64,000 nt of DNA, taken from positions 186,001 through 250,000 of the forward strand of contig CAWGRQ010000024.1 of NCBI GenBank assembly GCA_963824985.1. The letters run 5' to 3'. Positions 19,400 through 28,035 of the stretch are shown piece after piece (the stretch's first letter is position 1; every line of letters starts with the position of its first letter). Under the pieces are notes generated by a model. That model saw nothing but the letters and a program-made list of their open reading frames with translations. It ran no database searches and was not told where the DNA came from. The stretch is from JAFNAG01 sp963824985. Its GTDB lineage: Bacteria > Acidobacteriota > UBA6911. Made by a program: the position numbers and the translations under genes.

Positions 19400-20785
19400 A
19401 TGATTCAAACCATTCTGGCTTTTATAGTCGTGCTCGGAATTGTGATCACCATCCACGAGTTTGGCCATTTTGCCATGGCCAAACTGCTGAAAATCCGGGT
19501 AATTACCTTTTCGCTGGGTTTTGGGCCGAGGCTCGCGGGCTTTACCTGGGGAGGGACGGAATATCGGCTGAGCCCCCTGCCGTTGGGCGGTTATGTGAAG
19601 ATGGCCGGCGAGGCCTTTGATGAGGAGCGCCACGGTGCTCCGGATGAGTTTCTTTCCCACCCGAAATCGCACCGGTTTCTTGTGGCCATTGCCGGCCCGG
19701 CCATGAATATCCTCCTGGCCATCGCCATTATGTCCGCGTCCTACATGGAAGGGGTTTTGATTCCCCGCTACCTCAATGGCCCGGCCCTGGTCGGTCCGAT
19801 TCAGCCCAACTCCATCGCCCGGCAGGCCGGATTGAAATCGGGCGATCTCGTCAAGTCGGTAAACGGCAACCTTGTGGATACCTGGCAAAGTATGGAGATA
19901 GCCTTGGCCACGTCTCCCCGGGATGAATTGAACGTCACCGTCGAGAGGAGCGGGCAGAGTCTGAATCTGCATTTCGCGCCGCCAAGCAGCGAAAGTATCG
20001 ATTCCGACAGCCTGGGCTTCAAGTACGCACTCCCGCGCACGATCGTCTGGAGACTCGACCCGGATTCTCCGGCCGAACGGGCCGGCCTGCAACCGGGCGA
20101 TGAAATCCTGGCGGTTCGGGGAGAAAGCCGAAGCGGCAACGATTTCAGCGAGATTCTCAACGTCATTGCGGACAGCAAGGGGATACCGCTGCAATTCGAA
20201 ATCCGACGTCCAACCACCCCTCCCCAGCCCAATGCGGGCTGGGATTCCCTGGTGGAGGCGCTGCAGAGAGGTTCCGTTCCGATCCGGCTGACCATCACCC
20301 CCGTGGAAGACAAAGGTCGCGTGGTCGCCGGCTTTTACACGGAGATTCCCGCCGATCATGAACGCTATGGCCTCATCGGGTCAATCGGCAGGTCGGTAGA
20401 GCACAACTATGAAATCGCGGTGATCACTTTCAGGGTAATCGGGAGAATCTTTACCGGAAGGGCTTCGGTAAAAACCATATCCGGCCCGATTGAGATAGCC
20501 AGCGTGGCGGGAAGCGCTGCCCGCACGGGCAGCGCCCGAGCCTTTTTTGCTTTTGTTGGGCTGTTGAGCCTCAACCTCGGTATATTCAACATGCTTCCGA
20601 TACCCATTCTCGATGGCGGAGTCGTTGCACTCCTCCTGATCGAAAGTGCGATCGGTCGAGACCTGAGCCTGGGGATCAAGGAAAAGATCATTCAGGCGGG
20701 TTTCGTCTTCCTGATCCTCCTGATGGGATTCGTCATCATCAACGATCTCACCAAGCTGTTCAACTTTAACGGACTTTTCCGTTAG
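19400..20785 (+). CDS. rseP: RIP metalloprotease RseP (site-2 protease family)
   Basis: An intramembrane zinc protease that cleaves anti-sigma factors or leftover signal peptides. The 461-residue product has HEFGH (His19, Glu20, His23) in the first membrane helix, two PDZ domains (GLKSGDLVKSVNG and GLQPGDEILAVRG) and the third ligand in MLPIPILDGG. The membrane anti-sigma factor at 7137 is a conceivable substrate, but that is speculation. Its stop overlaps the convergent STAS gene by a few bases. Confidence 0.94.
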   Translation: MIQTILAFIVVLGIVITIHEFGHFAMAKLLKIRVITFSLGFGPRLAGFTWGGTEYRLSPLPLGGYVKMAGEAFDEERHGAPDEFLSHPKSHRFLVAIAGPAMNILLAIAIMSASYMEGVLIPRYLNGPALVGPIQPNSIARQAGLKSGDLVKSVNGNLVDTWQSMEIALATSPRDELNVTVERSGQSLNLHFAPPSSESIDSDSLGFKYALPRTIVWRLDPDSPAERAGLQPGDEILAVRGESRSGNDFSEILNVIADSKGIPLQFEIRRPTTPPQPNAGWDSLVEALQRGSVPIRLTITPVEDKGRVVAGFYTEIPADHERYGLIGSIGRSVEHNYEIAVITFRVIGRIFTGRASVKTISGPIEIASVAGSAARTGSARAFFAFVGLLSLNLGIFNMLPIPILDGGVVALLLIESAIGRDLSLGIKEKIIQAGFVFLILLMGFVIINDLTKLFNFNGLFR

Positions 20786-21117
20786 AAGCTCGAAATCGCA
20801 GAATCCTCGTTTTCGAAGACCTGGAAGACCGTCAACAGCTTCGTAATCGCGAGCAGTTCATGGATCTTCTTCGTAAGATTCAGGAGCTTGAGCTGACCGC
20901 CCTGATTTGTGACCGTCGTATAGCTGCTCACGAGTTCGCCAATTCCCGAACTGTCGATGTAGTTGACATCGGCGAGATTGAGCACGATCTTCTTGGTGCC
21001 GCCTTTCAGCAGCTCGCGAACGGTGTTGCGAATGGCCATGGTCCCTTCGCCGAGGGTGATTTTGCCGCTGCAATCCAGCACCGTTACTTCCCCGACGTTA
21101 CGGGTGTCGATCTTCAT
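20782..21117 (-). CDS. STAS-domain anti-sigma factor antagonist (SpoIIAA/RsbV type)
   Basis: A 111-residue single STAS domain with the phosphorylatable serine site YIDSSGIGELV (Ser56/57). Such proteins release a sigma factor or other target from a kinase-type anti-sigma factor when dephosphorylated. The kinase-like partner is directly upstream (ATGA overlap). Its stop overlaps that of rseP tail to tail. Confidence 0.88.
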   Translation of the reverse strand: MKIDTRNVGEVTVLDCSGKITLGEGTMAIRNTVRELLKGGTKKIVLNLADVNYIDSSGIGELVSSYTTVTNQGGQLKLLNLTKKIHELLAITKLLTVFQVFENEDSAISSF

Positions 21118-21566
21118 ATCTCTGTCTCCTTCACTTCTTGTTTAGAGGGTACCTTTTTCACCATGTGAACTTCCATCCCACCCTGGGAGTGTGGAATAAA
21201 TTCTACTTCATCCATAAACGACCGGATATAGAAGATTCCACGTCCGCTGGGCCTGAGCAGATTCTCAGGATCCAGCGGATTCGGCAGACTGTCGATCTGA
21301 AATCCCTTGCCTTCGTCCCTGACCGAGATCTCCAGATGGTCGGGCGAGATTTCAAAGGCGATATCTACTCTCTTTGACGGATCCAGCTTGTTCCCGTGCT
21401 GTATGGCATTGGTCACCGACTCTCTGACCGACATCCCGATCCAATGGCTGGTATCCTCATCAAAGCCCATGATTTCGGTTATGCAGTCCGACAGAGTCTG
21501 CACCAGATCCAGATACTCCAGCGCGCTGCCGATCCTGATCTCTATTCTATCTGTATTTGTTATCAT
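21114..21566 (-). CDS. ATP-binding anti-sigma regulatory protein (RsbW/SpoIIAB type)
   Basis: A 150-residue GHKL ATPase with the N-box MSVRESVTNAIQHGN, G1 VRDEGKGF and G2 PSGRGIFYIRSFMD. It is the expected serine kinase of the adjacent STAS protein. No sigma factor gene is next to the pair, so the regulated target is unknown. The stop TGA overlaps the STAS start. Confidence 0.88.
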   Translation of the reverse strand: MITNTDRIEIRIGSALEYLDLVQTLSDCITEIMGFDEDTSHWIGMSVRESVTNAIQHGNKLDPSKRVDIAFEISPDHLEISVRDEGKGFQIDSLPNPLDPENLLRPSGRGIFYIRSFMDEVEFIPHSQGGMEVHMVKKVPSKQEVKETEI

Positions 21567-21755
21567 CCAATTGCATCATCGAAACGGTAAAATAGCTTTC
21601 GAGACTCGTTTTGACAGACACGCCGTGCCCGGCAATCTTAGCTGTGGCTCTTTGAGCGTGTCAAGGCGGGATTTACTTCATGAATCATGGGGGCTAAAGA
21701 GGCCGCGAACTGACCGGGTGCGGCGACCCAATCCCGGCCGTTTATGAAAAGAGGG

Positions 21756-22853
21756 TCAGATTTCCTTCAAGATCGCCGGCACATCCACATAGCGCTCGAC
21801 GAGATCCCCGGCCAGGGCGATTTTTTTGGCATCGGCCGGCCGGATCTTTACGATCAGATCGTGTATGGCCGAAGTTGTCTCATACAGATCGCTCCGGACC
21901 AGCAACAGCGGCATGCTGGTTCGACGGATGAGACGCATGAGCGTTTCGTGCGGGTGGACCCCGTTGGTGAGGATGATCCCGGCCACACCGGGCGCGCCCG
22001 AGCCTCCCAACATGCCCGAGGACATCGCTGCCAGGATGAGGTCCTCCCTTTCCCCGGACGTGATCAGGAGCGTGCCCGGCCCGAATTGATCGAGTGCCCG
22101 GTGGGGTTCCGTGGCGCCGACCACAATGCCGCCGATATGGGCCTCAAGTGTCTCTCCGCCATTGAGAATCTCGGCATCGAGCTCATCGCGGATCTGCTGC
22201 AAAGTCGAACCGCTGAGCATCCTTTCAAGAGGCATGACCCCGAACAACCGCACCCCGCGCTCCGCGAGCGCCCGGGTCACATAGGCCCTAACCTCCTCGA
22301 GTTTTTCCGGCAGGACCTTGTTGCAGACGGCCCCGATCACCCGCACCCCGTGCTTCTCGAAGACCGGCAGGTTGAGCAGGATTTCGTCGACCGGCCTCCC
22401 CATGCCTCCTCCAGTCACAATCAACACCGGAGCATCCAGAAGCCTGGCCACATCCCCGTTGTTGAGATCAAAGCACGAGCCCACCCCCGCGTGCCCGGTA
22501 CCCTCGATGATCATCATCTCCTTCCCCTCGGCCACCGCTGCGTAGGATCGCAAGATATCCTGAACCAGGCCCTCCCGATGCCGGGCGCTGTCATACTCGC
22601 GCGTGAAACTCCGGCTGATGGCGATCGGGCTCGTATCCCTCAGGACCGGGTGCAGGTGGAACACCTCATCCATGAGGACGGCATCCTTGTCGATGCGCTC
22701 GCCGCCAACCTCGATGTAGCGCTGCCCGACCGGCTTGATGAATCCGAGGGAGCGCACCTGGCGTTTCAGGTTCAACAGCAGCCCCAGACAAGTGGTCGTT
22801 TTCCCCTCGTTCTGTCGTGTGGCGGCCACGAACAGCCGCTTTGGATTCGCCAT
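21756..22853 (-). CDS. AAA-family ATPase with DRTGG domain (Pta N-terminal-like/BioD-like)
   Basis: 365 residues. The N-terminal half is a dethiobiotin-synthetase-like P-loop domain (FVAATRQNEGKTTT, then IIEGTGHAGVGS). The C-terminal half is a DRTGG-type regulatory domain (GGIVVGATEP, LITSGEREDLILAAM, GIILTNG). The same architecture forms the N-terminus of long phosphotransacetylases, but no catalytic Pta domain follows. The function of stand-alone forms is not established. The start at 22853 follows GGGGAGAGGG; the longer frame upstream is not supported. Confidence 0.75.
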   Translation of the reverse strand: MANPKRLFVAATRQNEGKTTTCLGLLLNLKRQVRSLGFIKPVGQRYIEVGGERIDKDAVLMDEVFHLHPVLRDTSPIAISRSFTREYDSARHREGLVQDILRSYAAVAEGKEMMIIEGTGHAGVGSCFDLNNGDVARLLDAPVLIVTGGGMGRPVDEILLNLPVFEKHGVRVIGAVCNKVLPEKLEEVRAYVTRALAERGVRLFGVMPLERMLSGSTLQQIRDELDAEILNGGETLEAHIGGIVVGATEPHRALDQFGPGTLLITSGEREDLILAAMSSGMLGGSGAPGVAGIILTNGVHPHETLMRLIRRTSMPLLLVRSDLYETTSAIHDLIVKIRPADAKKIALAGDLVERYVDVPAILKEI

Positions 22854-23147
22854 AGTCGCCCTCTCCCCGGAAAAAATTCGCTGAGAGCTTGCCATGGATC
22901 GCGTCGACGACACCAGTTTTTTTTCACGCCCGGCGAGTCGGCGCCCGGCCGCGGGAAAAAATGATGCTATCGCGCGCATCTGCGCTTATGATGGCGTGGC
23001 GGAAGTCGGAAAACAGCACAATCCATGCCCGTGGGCGGGCCCCGTGAACGGCCCGGGGAATGCAATCCGCGGCATGGAAACAGCCCGTCCGATGAACGCG
23101 CGTCGATTCAGGTTCGCGGGATCAGTCTGCGAAAGGACATTTCACTC

Positions 23148-23591
23148 ATGAAGATCGCACTGGGCTCCGATCATGCCGGGTTCCGGTATAAGGAAGAGAT
23201 TCGCATGAGGCTGGCGGCCGAGGGCCACGAAGTGCGCGATTTCGGCGCCTTTTCGGAGGATCCCGTGGATTATCCGCTGTTCATCCGGCCGGCGGCCCAG
23301 GCCGTTGCGCGCGGCGAGTGCGAGGGCGGCATCATTCTTGGCGGTTCCGGGAACGGAGAGGCCATGGTCGCCAACCGCATCGCGGGCATCCGCTGCGCCG
23401 TGTGCTGGAATCCGGAAAGCGCGGAACTGGCCCGGCGACACAACAACGCCAATATGATATCGATCGGCCAGCGCATGATTGGCCTGGAGACCGCAATCGA
23501 GATTGTGCATATCTGGCTGACCGCCCCCTTCGACGGGGGCCGCCATCTGAAGAGGATTCAGCTGATCGATCAGCTTTCCGAACCGCGGTAG
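23148..23591 (+). CDS. rpiB: Ribose-5-phosphate isomerase B (RpiB/LacAB family)
   Basis: Interconverts ribose-5-P and ribulose-5-P. The 147-residue product has LGSDHAGFRYKEEI, DYPLF and GGSGNGEAMVANRI. The NGE version with Glu71 resembles the mycobacterial subgroup, which uses a glutamate in place of the catalytic cysteine. GAAAGGA lies 10 nt before the ATG. Its 3' end overlaps the convergent dehydrogenase gene by 22 bp. Confidence 0.9.
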   Translation: MKIALGSDHAGFRYKEEIRMRLAAEGHEVRDFGAFSEDPVDYPLFIRPAAQAVARGECEGGIILGGSGNGEAMVANRIAGIRCAVCWNPESAELARRHNNANMISIGQRMIGLETAIEIVHIWLTAPFDGGRHLKRIQLIDQLSEPR

Positions 23592-25948
23592 AAGAGGGGA
23601 AAGCGCCCGGGATCCGCTTCGTGCATGAGATCGTACACTGCCTCGAAGATTTGCTCCCGGTTCGGCTTGGAGAAATAGTCTCCGTCCGAGCCGTAAGGGG
23701 GCCGATGTTCCCGGGCCGGCAATGTACGGGGCGCGGCATCCAGCCACTCGTACCCCCCCTGCCGCTCAATCACCTGCTGAAGCATGTAGGCGGTCGCACC
23801 CCCGGGAGCGTCTTCATCCACGAAGAGCACCCGGCTGGTTTTCCGCAGCGATTCCACAATTACCCCTCCCAGGTCGAACGGAAGAAGGGTGCGGACATCG
23901 ATCAGTTCGATTTCGATGCCGACCCCGCTCAATAGCGTGGCCGCCTCATCCGCAATCGCACAGCAGGCCCCATAGGTTACGATCGTGACATCCTTTCCCG
24001 AGCGGATCACCTCGGGAACGCCGAGCGGGATGGTGAATTCCCCGATGTTTTCCGGTAGCGGCGCTTTTCGCCGATAGGCGTTCAGCACTTCAACAACCAG
24101 CGCCGCATCATCGGACCGCAGGATGGTGTTGTACAGGCCGGCGGCCTGGGTGCAATCCCGGGGAACGCAAATGTAGATACCCCGCAACAGATCGATCAGT
24201 CCCGCCATCGGAGAGCCGGAATGCCATATGCCCTCGAGGCGGTGCCCCCGGGTGCGAATGATGACCGGGGCCTTCTGCCCGCCGCGGGTGCGCCAGCGCA
24301 GGGACGCCAGGTCATCGGACATGATTTGCAGGGCATAGAGCGCGTAGTCCAGGTACTGGATTTCCGCAATCGGCCGCAATCCCCGCATGGCCATGCCGAT
24401 CGCCTGCCCCAGAATCGTCGCTTCCCGGATTCCGGTATCCGTGATGCGCAAGGCTCCGTACTTCTGCTGCAGATGGGCAAAACCCTGATTGACATCTCCC
24501 AGCTGGCCGACGTCCTCCCCCATGGCGACCAATTCCGGGTACCGGGAGAAACCCGCGTCGAAGCAGGCGTTCAGGATTTCATACCCGTTGAGGATCGGCG
24601 CCGGGTCGGCATAGACGGGCGGAACAACGGGGACTGCCAATGCGGATTCCGAGGAGGTGCTGTAAAGGTCTGAACTGTATCGATGCCGGTTCTCCTCCTC
24701 CTGGTTCCTTTTCCACGCGACCAGGCGCTGCCTGGAGGGGCTGTCTTCATGCCGGACGGCAATGAGAGCCTCCTCCGTCAGCGACATCAGGTGGCGGCGC
24801 AGGGGATCCTTAAGGGAGCTCAGAGTCTCGAGAACAGGGGTCAATTCATGTGCATGAGCGGTTTCTCCGGCCAGCTCGCCGATGAGCGTGATCAGTTCGC
24901 CATGTTCCGAGACAATCGGCCTGCGGTATGCCTCCCAGGCGCGTTCCCGGGCCGCAAGCACGAAATTCTTCTCCTCCTCCTCTATCTCGGCCAGCTCAGA
25001 CTCGCCGGCCATCCCCTCCCCAATCAGCCAGCCTCTCATCTGGGGAATGCAGTCGAACTCTTTCTCCCAGGCAAGCCGCTCCGGCGATTTATAGCGCTGC
25101 TGGCTTCCGGAGGTCGAATGTCCCAGGGGCTGGGTCAATTCAATGACGTGAATGACCGAGGGGACATAATCCCGCCGGGCCGCCTCGGCCGCCGACAGGT
25201 AAGTTTCACGGAGCACAGGGTAATTCCAGCCGGCGACCGCGTATACATCGAGGCCCGATTTTTCCCCGGGCCGGCGCTGAAAGCCCTCCAAAACCCTGTA
25301 AATGTCCCCTTTGGTCATCTGAAACTGGTTCGGCACCGAAATGCCATACCCGTCGTCCCAGATCGAAAGCACCATCGGCACCTGCAACACGCCGGCAGCG
25401 TTGATCGCCTCCCAGAAGATCCCTTCCGCGCAACTTGCATTGCCGATCGTACCGAAGGCAACCTCGTTGCCGTTGTCGGAAAAACCCGCAGCCGCGCGAT
25501 CCCGCAATTCCTCCAACCGGCGGTAGAGCACCGAGGCATACGCAAGCCCGAGCAGCCGCGGCATCTGGGCGCCGGTCGGCGATACGTCGGCCGAAGAGTT
25601 GCGCATCGACCTGAGATCCTTCCAGCTGCCGTCAGCATGAAGCAACCGGGTGGCGAAGTGACCCGTCATGGATCGACCGCCAAACGCCGGCTCGGACGCC
25701 AATTCGGCATCCGCATACAGCTGGGCAAAATACTCATCCACCTCGAGCATGCCGAGGGCGAACATCATGGTCTGGTCGCGATAATACCCGGCGCGAAAAT
25801 CCCCTTTTTGGAAAGCATGCGCCATCGCCACCTGGGGCACTTCCTTTCCGGCCCCGAAGATGCCGAATTTGGCCTTCCCGGAAAGAACTTCCCGGTGGCC
25901 GACAATGCTCGCCTGCCGGCTGCGATAGGCGACGCGGTAGTCGTGCAA
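23570..25948 (-). CDS. Fused 2-oxoacid dehydrogenase E1 alpha-beta (branched-chain/acetoin type)
   Basis: About 792 residues joining an E1 alpha module (GYYRDQT; TPP site GTIGNASCAEGIFWEAINAA) to an E1 beta module (GEDVGQLGDVNQGF, IAEIQYLDYALYALQ, DVRTLLPFD) through a charged linker. It decarboxylates a branched 2-oxoacid or pyruvate and passes the acyl group to an E2; no E2 or E3 is adjacent. No ATG opens this frame: the annotated start is a TTG. If the CCC run at 25975-25977 lost one base, an ATG upstream would add MRMPQLKLDREIV, which matches the family better. Confidence 0.85.
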   Translation of the reverse strand: MHDYRVAYRSRQASIVGHREVLSGKAKFGIFGAGKEVPQVAMAHAFQKGDFRAGYYRDQTMMFALGMLEVDEYFAQLYADAELASEPAFGGRSMTGHFATRLLHADGSWKDLRSMRNSSADVSPTGAQMPRLLGLAYASVLYRRLEELRDRAAAGFSDNGNEVAFGTIGNASCAEGIFWEAINAAGVLQVPMVLSIWDDGYGISVPNQFQMTKGDIYRVLEGFQRRPGEKSGLDVYAVAGWNYPVLRETYLSAAEAARRDYVPSVIHVIELTQPLGHSTSGSQQRYKSPERLAWEKEFDCIPQMRGWLIGEGMAGESELAEIEEEEKNFVLAARERAWEAYRRPIVSEHGELITLIGELAGETAHAHELTPVLETLSSLKDPLRRHLMSLTEEALIAVRHEDSPSRQRLVAWKRNQEEENRHRYSSDLYSTSSESALAVPVVPPVYADPAPILNGYEILNACFDAGFSRYPELVAMGEDVGQLGDVNQGFAHLQQKYGALRITDTGIREATILGQAIGMAMRGLRPIAEIQYLDYALYALQIMSDDLASLRWRTRGGQKAPVIIRTRGHRLEGIWHSGSPMAGLIDLLRGIYICVPRDCTQAAGLYNTILRSDDAALVVEVLNAYRRKAPLPENIGEFTIPLGVPEVIRSGKDVTIVTYGACCAIADEAATLLSGVGIEIELIDVRTLLPFDLGGVIVESLRKTSRVLFVDEDAPGGATAYMLQQVIERQGGYEWLDAAPRTLPAREHRPPYGSDGDYFSKPNREQIFEAVYDLMHEADPGRFPLFYRGSES

Positions 25949-26199
25949 GACAATTTCGCGGTCGAGTTTCAGTTGGGCATCCTCATGAGTCTTGGGTTAT
26001 CCTGGAAACGATCATCCGCCGATCTCAGCATAAAGGCCTGACCATCATTGTTCACGAACGTCGTTCGCAAATAGAATAGCAGCAGACGGTGCCGGAATTC
26101 ACTCATTATGGAATGATTTCTGGACACGGAAGAACACGGGCCGGGAAAGGCTCTCAAATGTTTTGCCTTTCCCCAGTTTCGTGATTAAATGAATCCCCG

Positions 26200-26784
26200 A
26201 TGCGCATTTTCATCGTGTTCGCCCATCCCAAGCCCGATTCTTTCAATGCGGCCCTGTGCGCCGCACTTTGTGAAGGTGTGCGCGCCGCAGGACATGAGCC
26301 GGAGGTGGCGGATCTTTATCAGGAAGGCTTTGATCCCTTGCTGCGCGGGCCGGAGCTGGACACGCTGGGGACGGGGCATCCGCTTGCCGATGTCGCCCGC
26401 TACCAGGAACGCATTCTGAAGGCGCACGCCCTCGCATTTATCTTCCCGATCTGGTGGTTCGGAACTCCGGCAATCCTGAAGGGTTTTGTCGACCGGGTGT
26501 TTCAGGAGGAATTCGCTTTCCGTTTCACCTCGACAGGACAGGTCCGGGGACTGCTTCCCCAGCGGAAGGCGCTGATCATCTCTACGACCGGAGTGCGCGC
26601 CTCGCTGTACCGGATGTTTAACTTTGGCCGTCCCCTCTCAAGAACCTTCGGCGATTGGACCCTCAAGAATTGCGGCATCCGCCAGGTGCGCCACGTGGTT
26701 TTTCATGATGTGGTAAATGCCAGTGATTCCGATCGAAAGCACCACATCGAAAAGGTGATACTCCTCGGCCGCAAGTATTTCTGA
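26200..26784 (+). CDS. NAD(P)H dehydrogenase (quinone)-like flavodoxin-fold protein
   Basis: A 194-residue protein of the NQO1/KefF/YwrO group: FAHPKPDSFNAAL binds FMN phosphate and FPIWWFGTPAILKGFVDRVF is the conserved flavin block. It probably reduces quinones or other small electrophiles, protecting against oxidative stress. No kefC-type potassium channel is adjacent. It stands alone between divergent and convergent genes. Confidence 0.85.
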   Translation: MRIFIVFAHPKPDSFNAALCAALCEGVRAAGHEPEVADLYQEGFDPLLRGPELDTLGTGHPLADVARYQERILKAHALAFIFPIWWFGTPAILKGFVDRVFQEEFAFRFTSTGQVRGLLPQRKALIISTTGVRASLYRMFNFGRPLSRTFGDWTLKNCGIRQVRHVVFHDVVNASDSDRKHHIEKVILLGRKYF

Positions 26785-26820
26785 TCGCCGGGGATATTCG
26801 GGAGTTGGACCGGCAAGCCC

Positions 26821-27471
26821 CTATTTGATCAGCCGGTCGAGGTAATCCTTGAGCACCACGTAGGGGACCGGTCCATTCACTCTTTGCTGGCGTCCGGCTT
26901 CGGTAGTTATAAAAAAGGTGGGGGTGGAGTTGACCTCACGGCTCTGTCCCAGCATGAGTTCCTGGTCGATGGCTGCATCGATCGCCGGATCCGCAGCCAG
27001 ATTGCGCAGGCGCACCACTTCCGTCGGATCCAGAACTTTTGCCAGAGCCGCTTCGAGATTTCCGTCCTGTGCCCACTGGTCCTGATTCGTATACAGCGCC
27101 TCGCTGACGCGCAGCCAGCGCTCCCGGCCCAGCCGCTGGGCGGCAATGCTCAGGCGCGCCGCAGCGCGGGCATACTGATGCATTTCCAGCGGAAAATCAC
27201 GATAGACGACGCTGACTTTGTTCTTGCCGGCGTAATTGACGAGAATAGGCTTGATGGTCTCGAGATAAAACGTCCGGCAGGCCGGGCATTGGTAATCCGA
27301 GAACACCTCGATCTTGATCGGGGCGCCCGCTTCACCCCCGATATAAAACTCCGGCCGCCTGGGCGTGCCGCTTTGTCCGGCCGCGGCGATGGTTCCCATG
27401 AGGAGCATCCCCGCGCTGAAGAGTCGTACCCGGCCACTGCGTCCCCTCGAGATTTTAAATCCCAGCTCCAT
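26821..27471 (-). CDS. Exported DsbA-like thioredoxin-fold thiol oxidoreductase
   Basis: 216 residues with a basic start and hydrophobic segment (RLFSAGMLLMGTIAAAG), so probably exported. The active site is CPAC (Cys62, Cys65) after VFSDYQ, and the conserved cis-proline loop is in NSTPTFFI. This matches the DSBA-like/DsbG-type group that forms or shuffles disulfides in the envelope. No partner DsbB or VKOR is nearby. Confidence 0.85.
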   Translation of the reverse strand: MELGFKISRGRSGRVRLFSAGMLLMGTIAAAGQSGTPRRPEFYIGGEAGAPIKIEVFSDYQCPACRTFYLETIKPILVNYAGKNKVSVVYRDFPLEMHQYARAAARLSIAAQRLGRERWLRVSEALYTNQDQWAQDGNLEAALAKVLDPTEVVRLRNLAADPAIDAAIDQELMLGQSREVNSTPTFFITTEAGRQQRVNGPVPYVVLKDYLDRLIK

Positions 27472-27733
27472 GCCTGTCCCCCCAATCTAAAATCCAATAA
27501 TTTCTAAGTATACATCGCCGGCGCGACCTGCTTGAAGGCCAAAAACCAGGTTGGTCATGGAGATCCGACGGGACCAACTCGGACCTTCGATTTGCGTGAC
27601 TGCCTGTAATTCAGGGCCGGGCCAACTTCAGGTCCCGTCTGGCAGCCCGAACCTGCTTGCCGGTCCTGGGATTATTTTCGGAACAGCTCCTCATGCGCCA
27701 TGGCGCACCCGGTGACGCATGAAAATCTTTTGG

Positions 27734-27809
27734 CTTTGCGACTTTGCGTCTTGGCGTCCTTGCGTTGATCTTTTTTAACGCAATGACGCAAGGGCGCGAG
27801 GGCGCAAAG
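27734..27809. repeat. Palindromic repeat of the TTTGCGTC...GACGCAAGG type
   Basis: Two 33-nt arms (27734-27766 and 27777-27809) are imperfect reverse complements around a short spacer containing TTTTTT. It lies in the 564-bp gap 27472-28035. The rest of that gap shows no gene-like sequence and no clear promoter. Confidence 0.7.
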
Positions 27810-28035
27810 AGCTATTTTCGGAGCAGCGGAATGTCAACATGCGAATGATCCCATTAATAACTAGGTGATTCGTTTATTCAGCATTTTGTGTTGCGTCATT
27901 TGGGCAACCTTACTATGCTGGAAATCCAGCGCGCTCGGCTGCAAGTTGAAAGTCTCCCTACAATCGGTGATCTAAGGTACGGAGCCTTGCCACGCGCAGG
28001 TTCAGGCAGCTCGCATATCTCATCAGGAGGACGCC

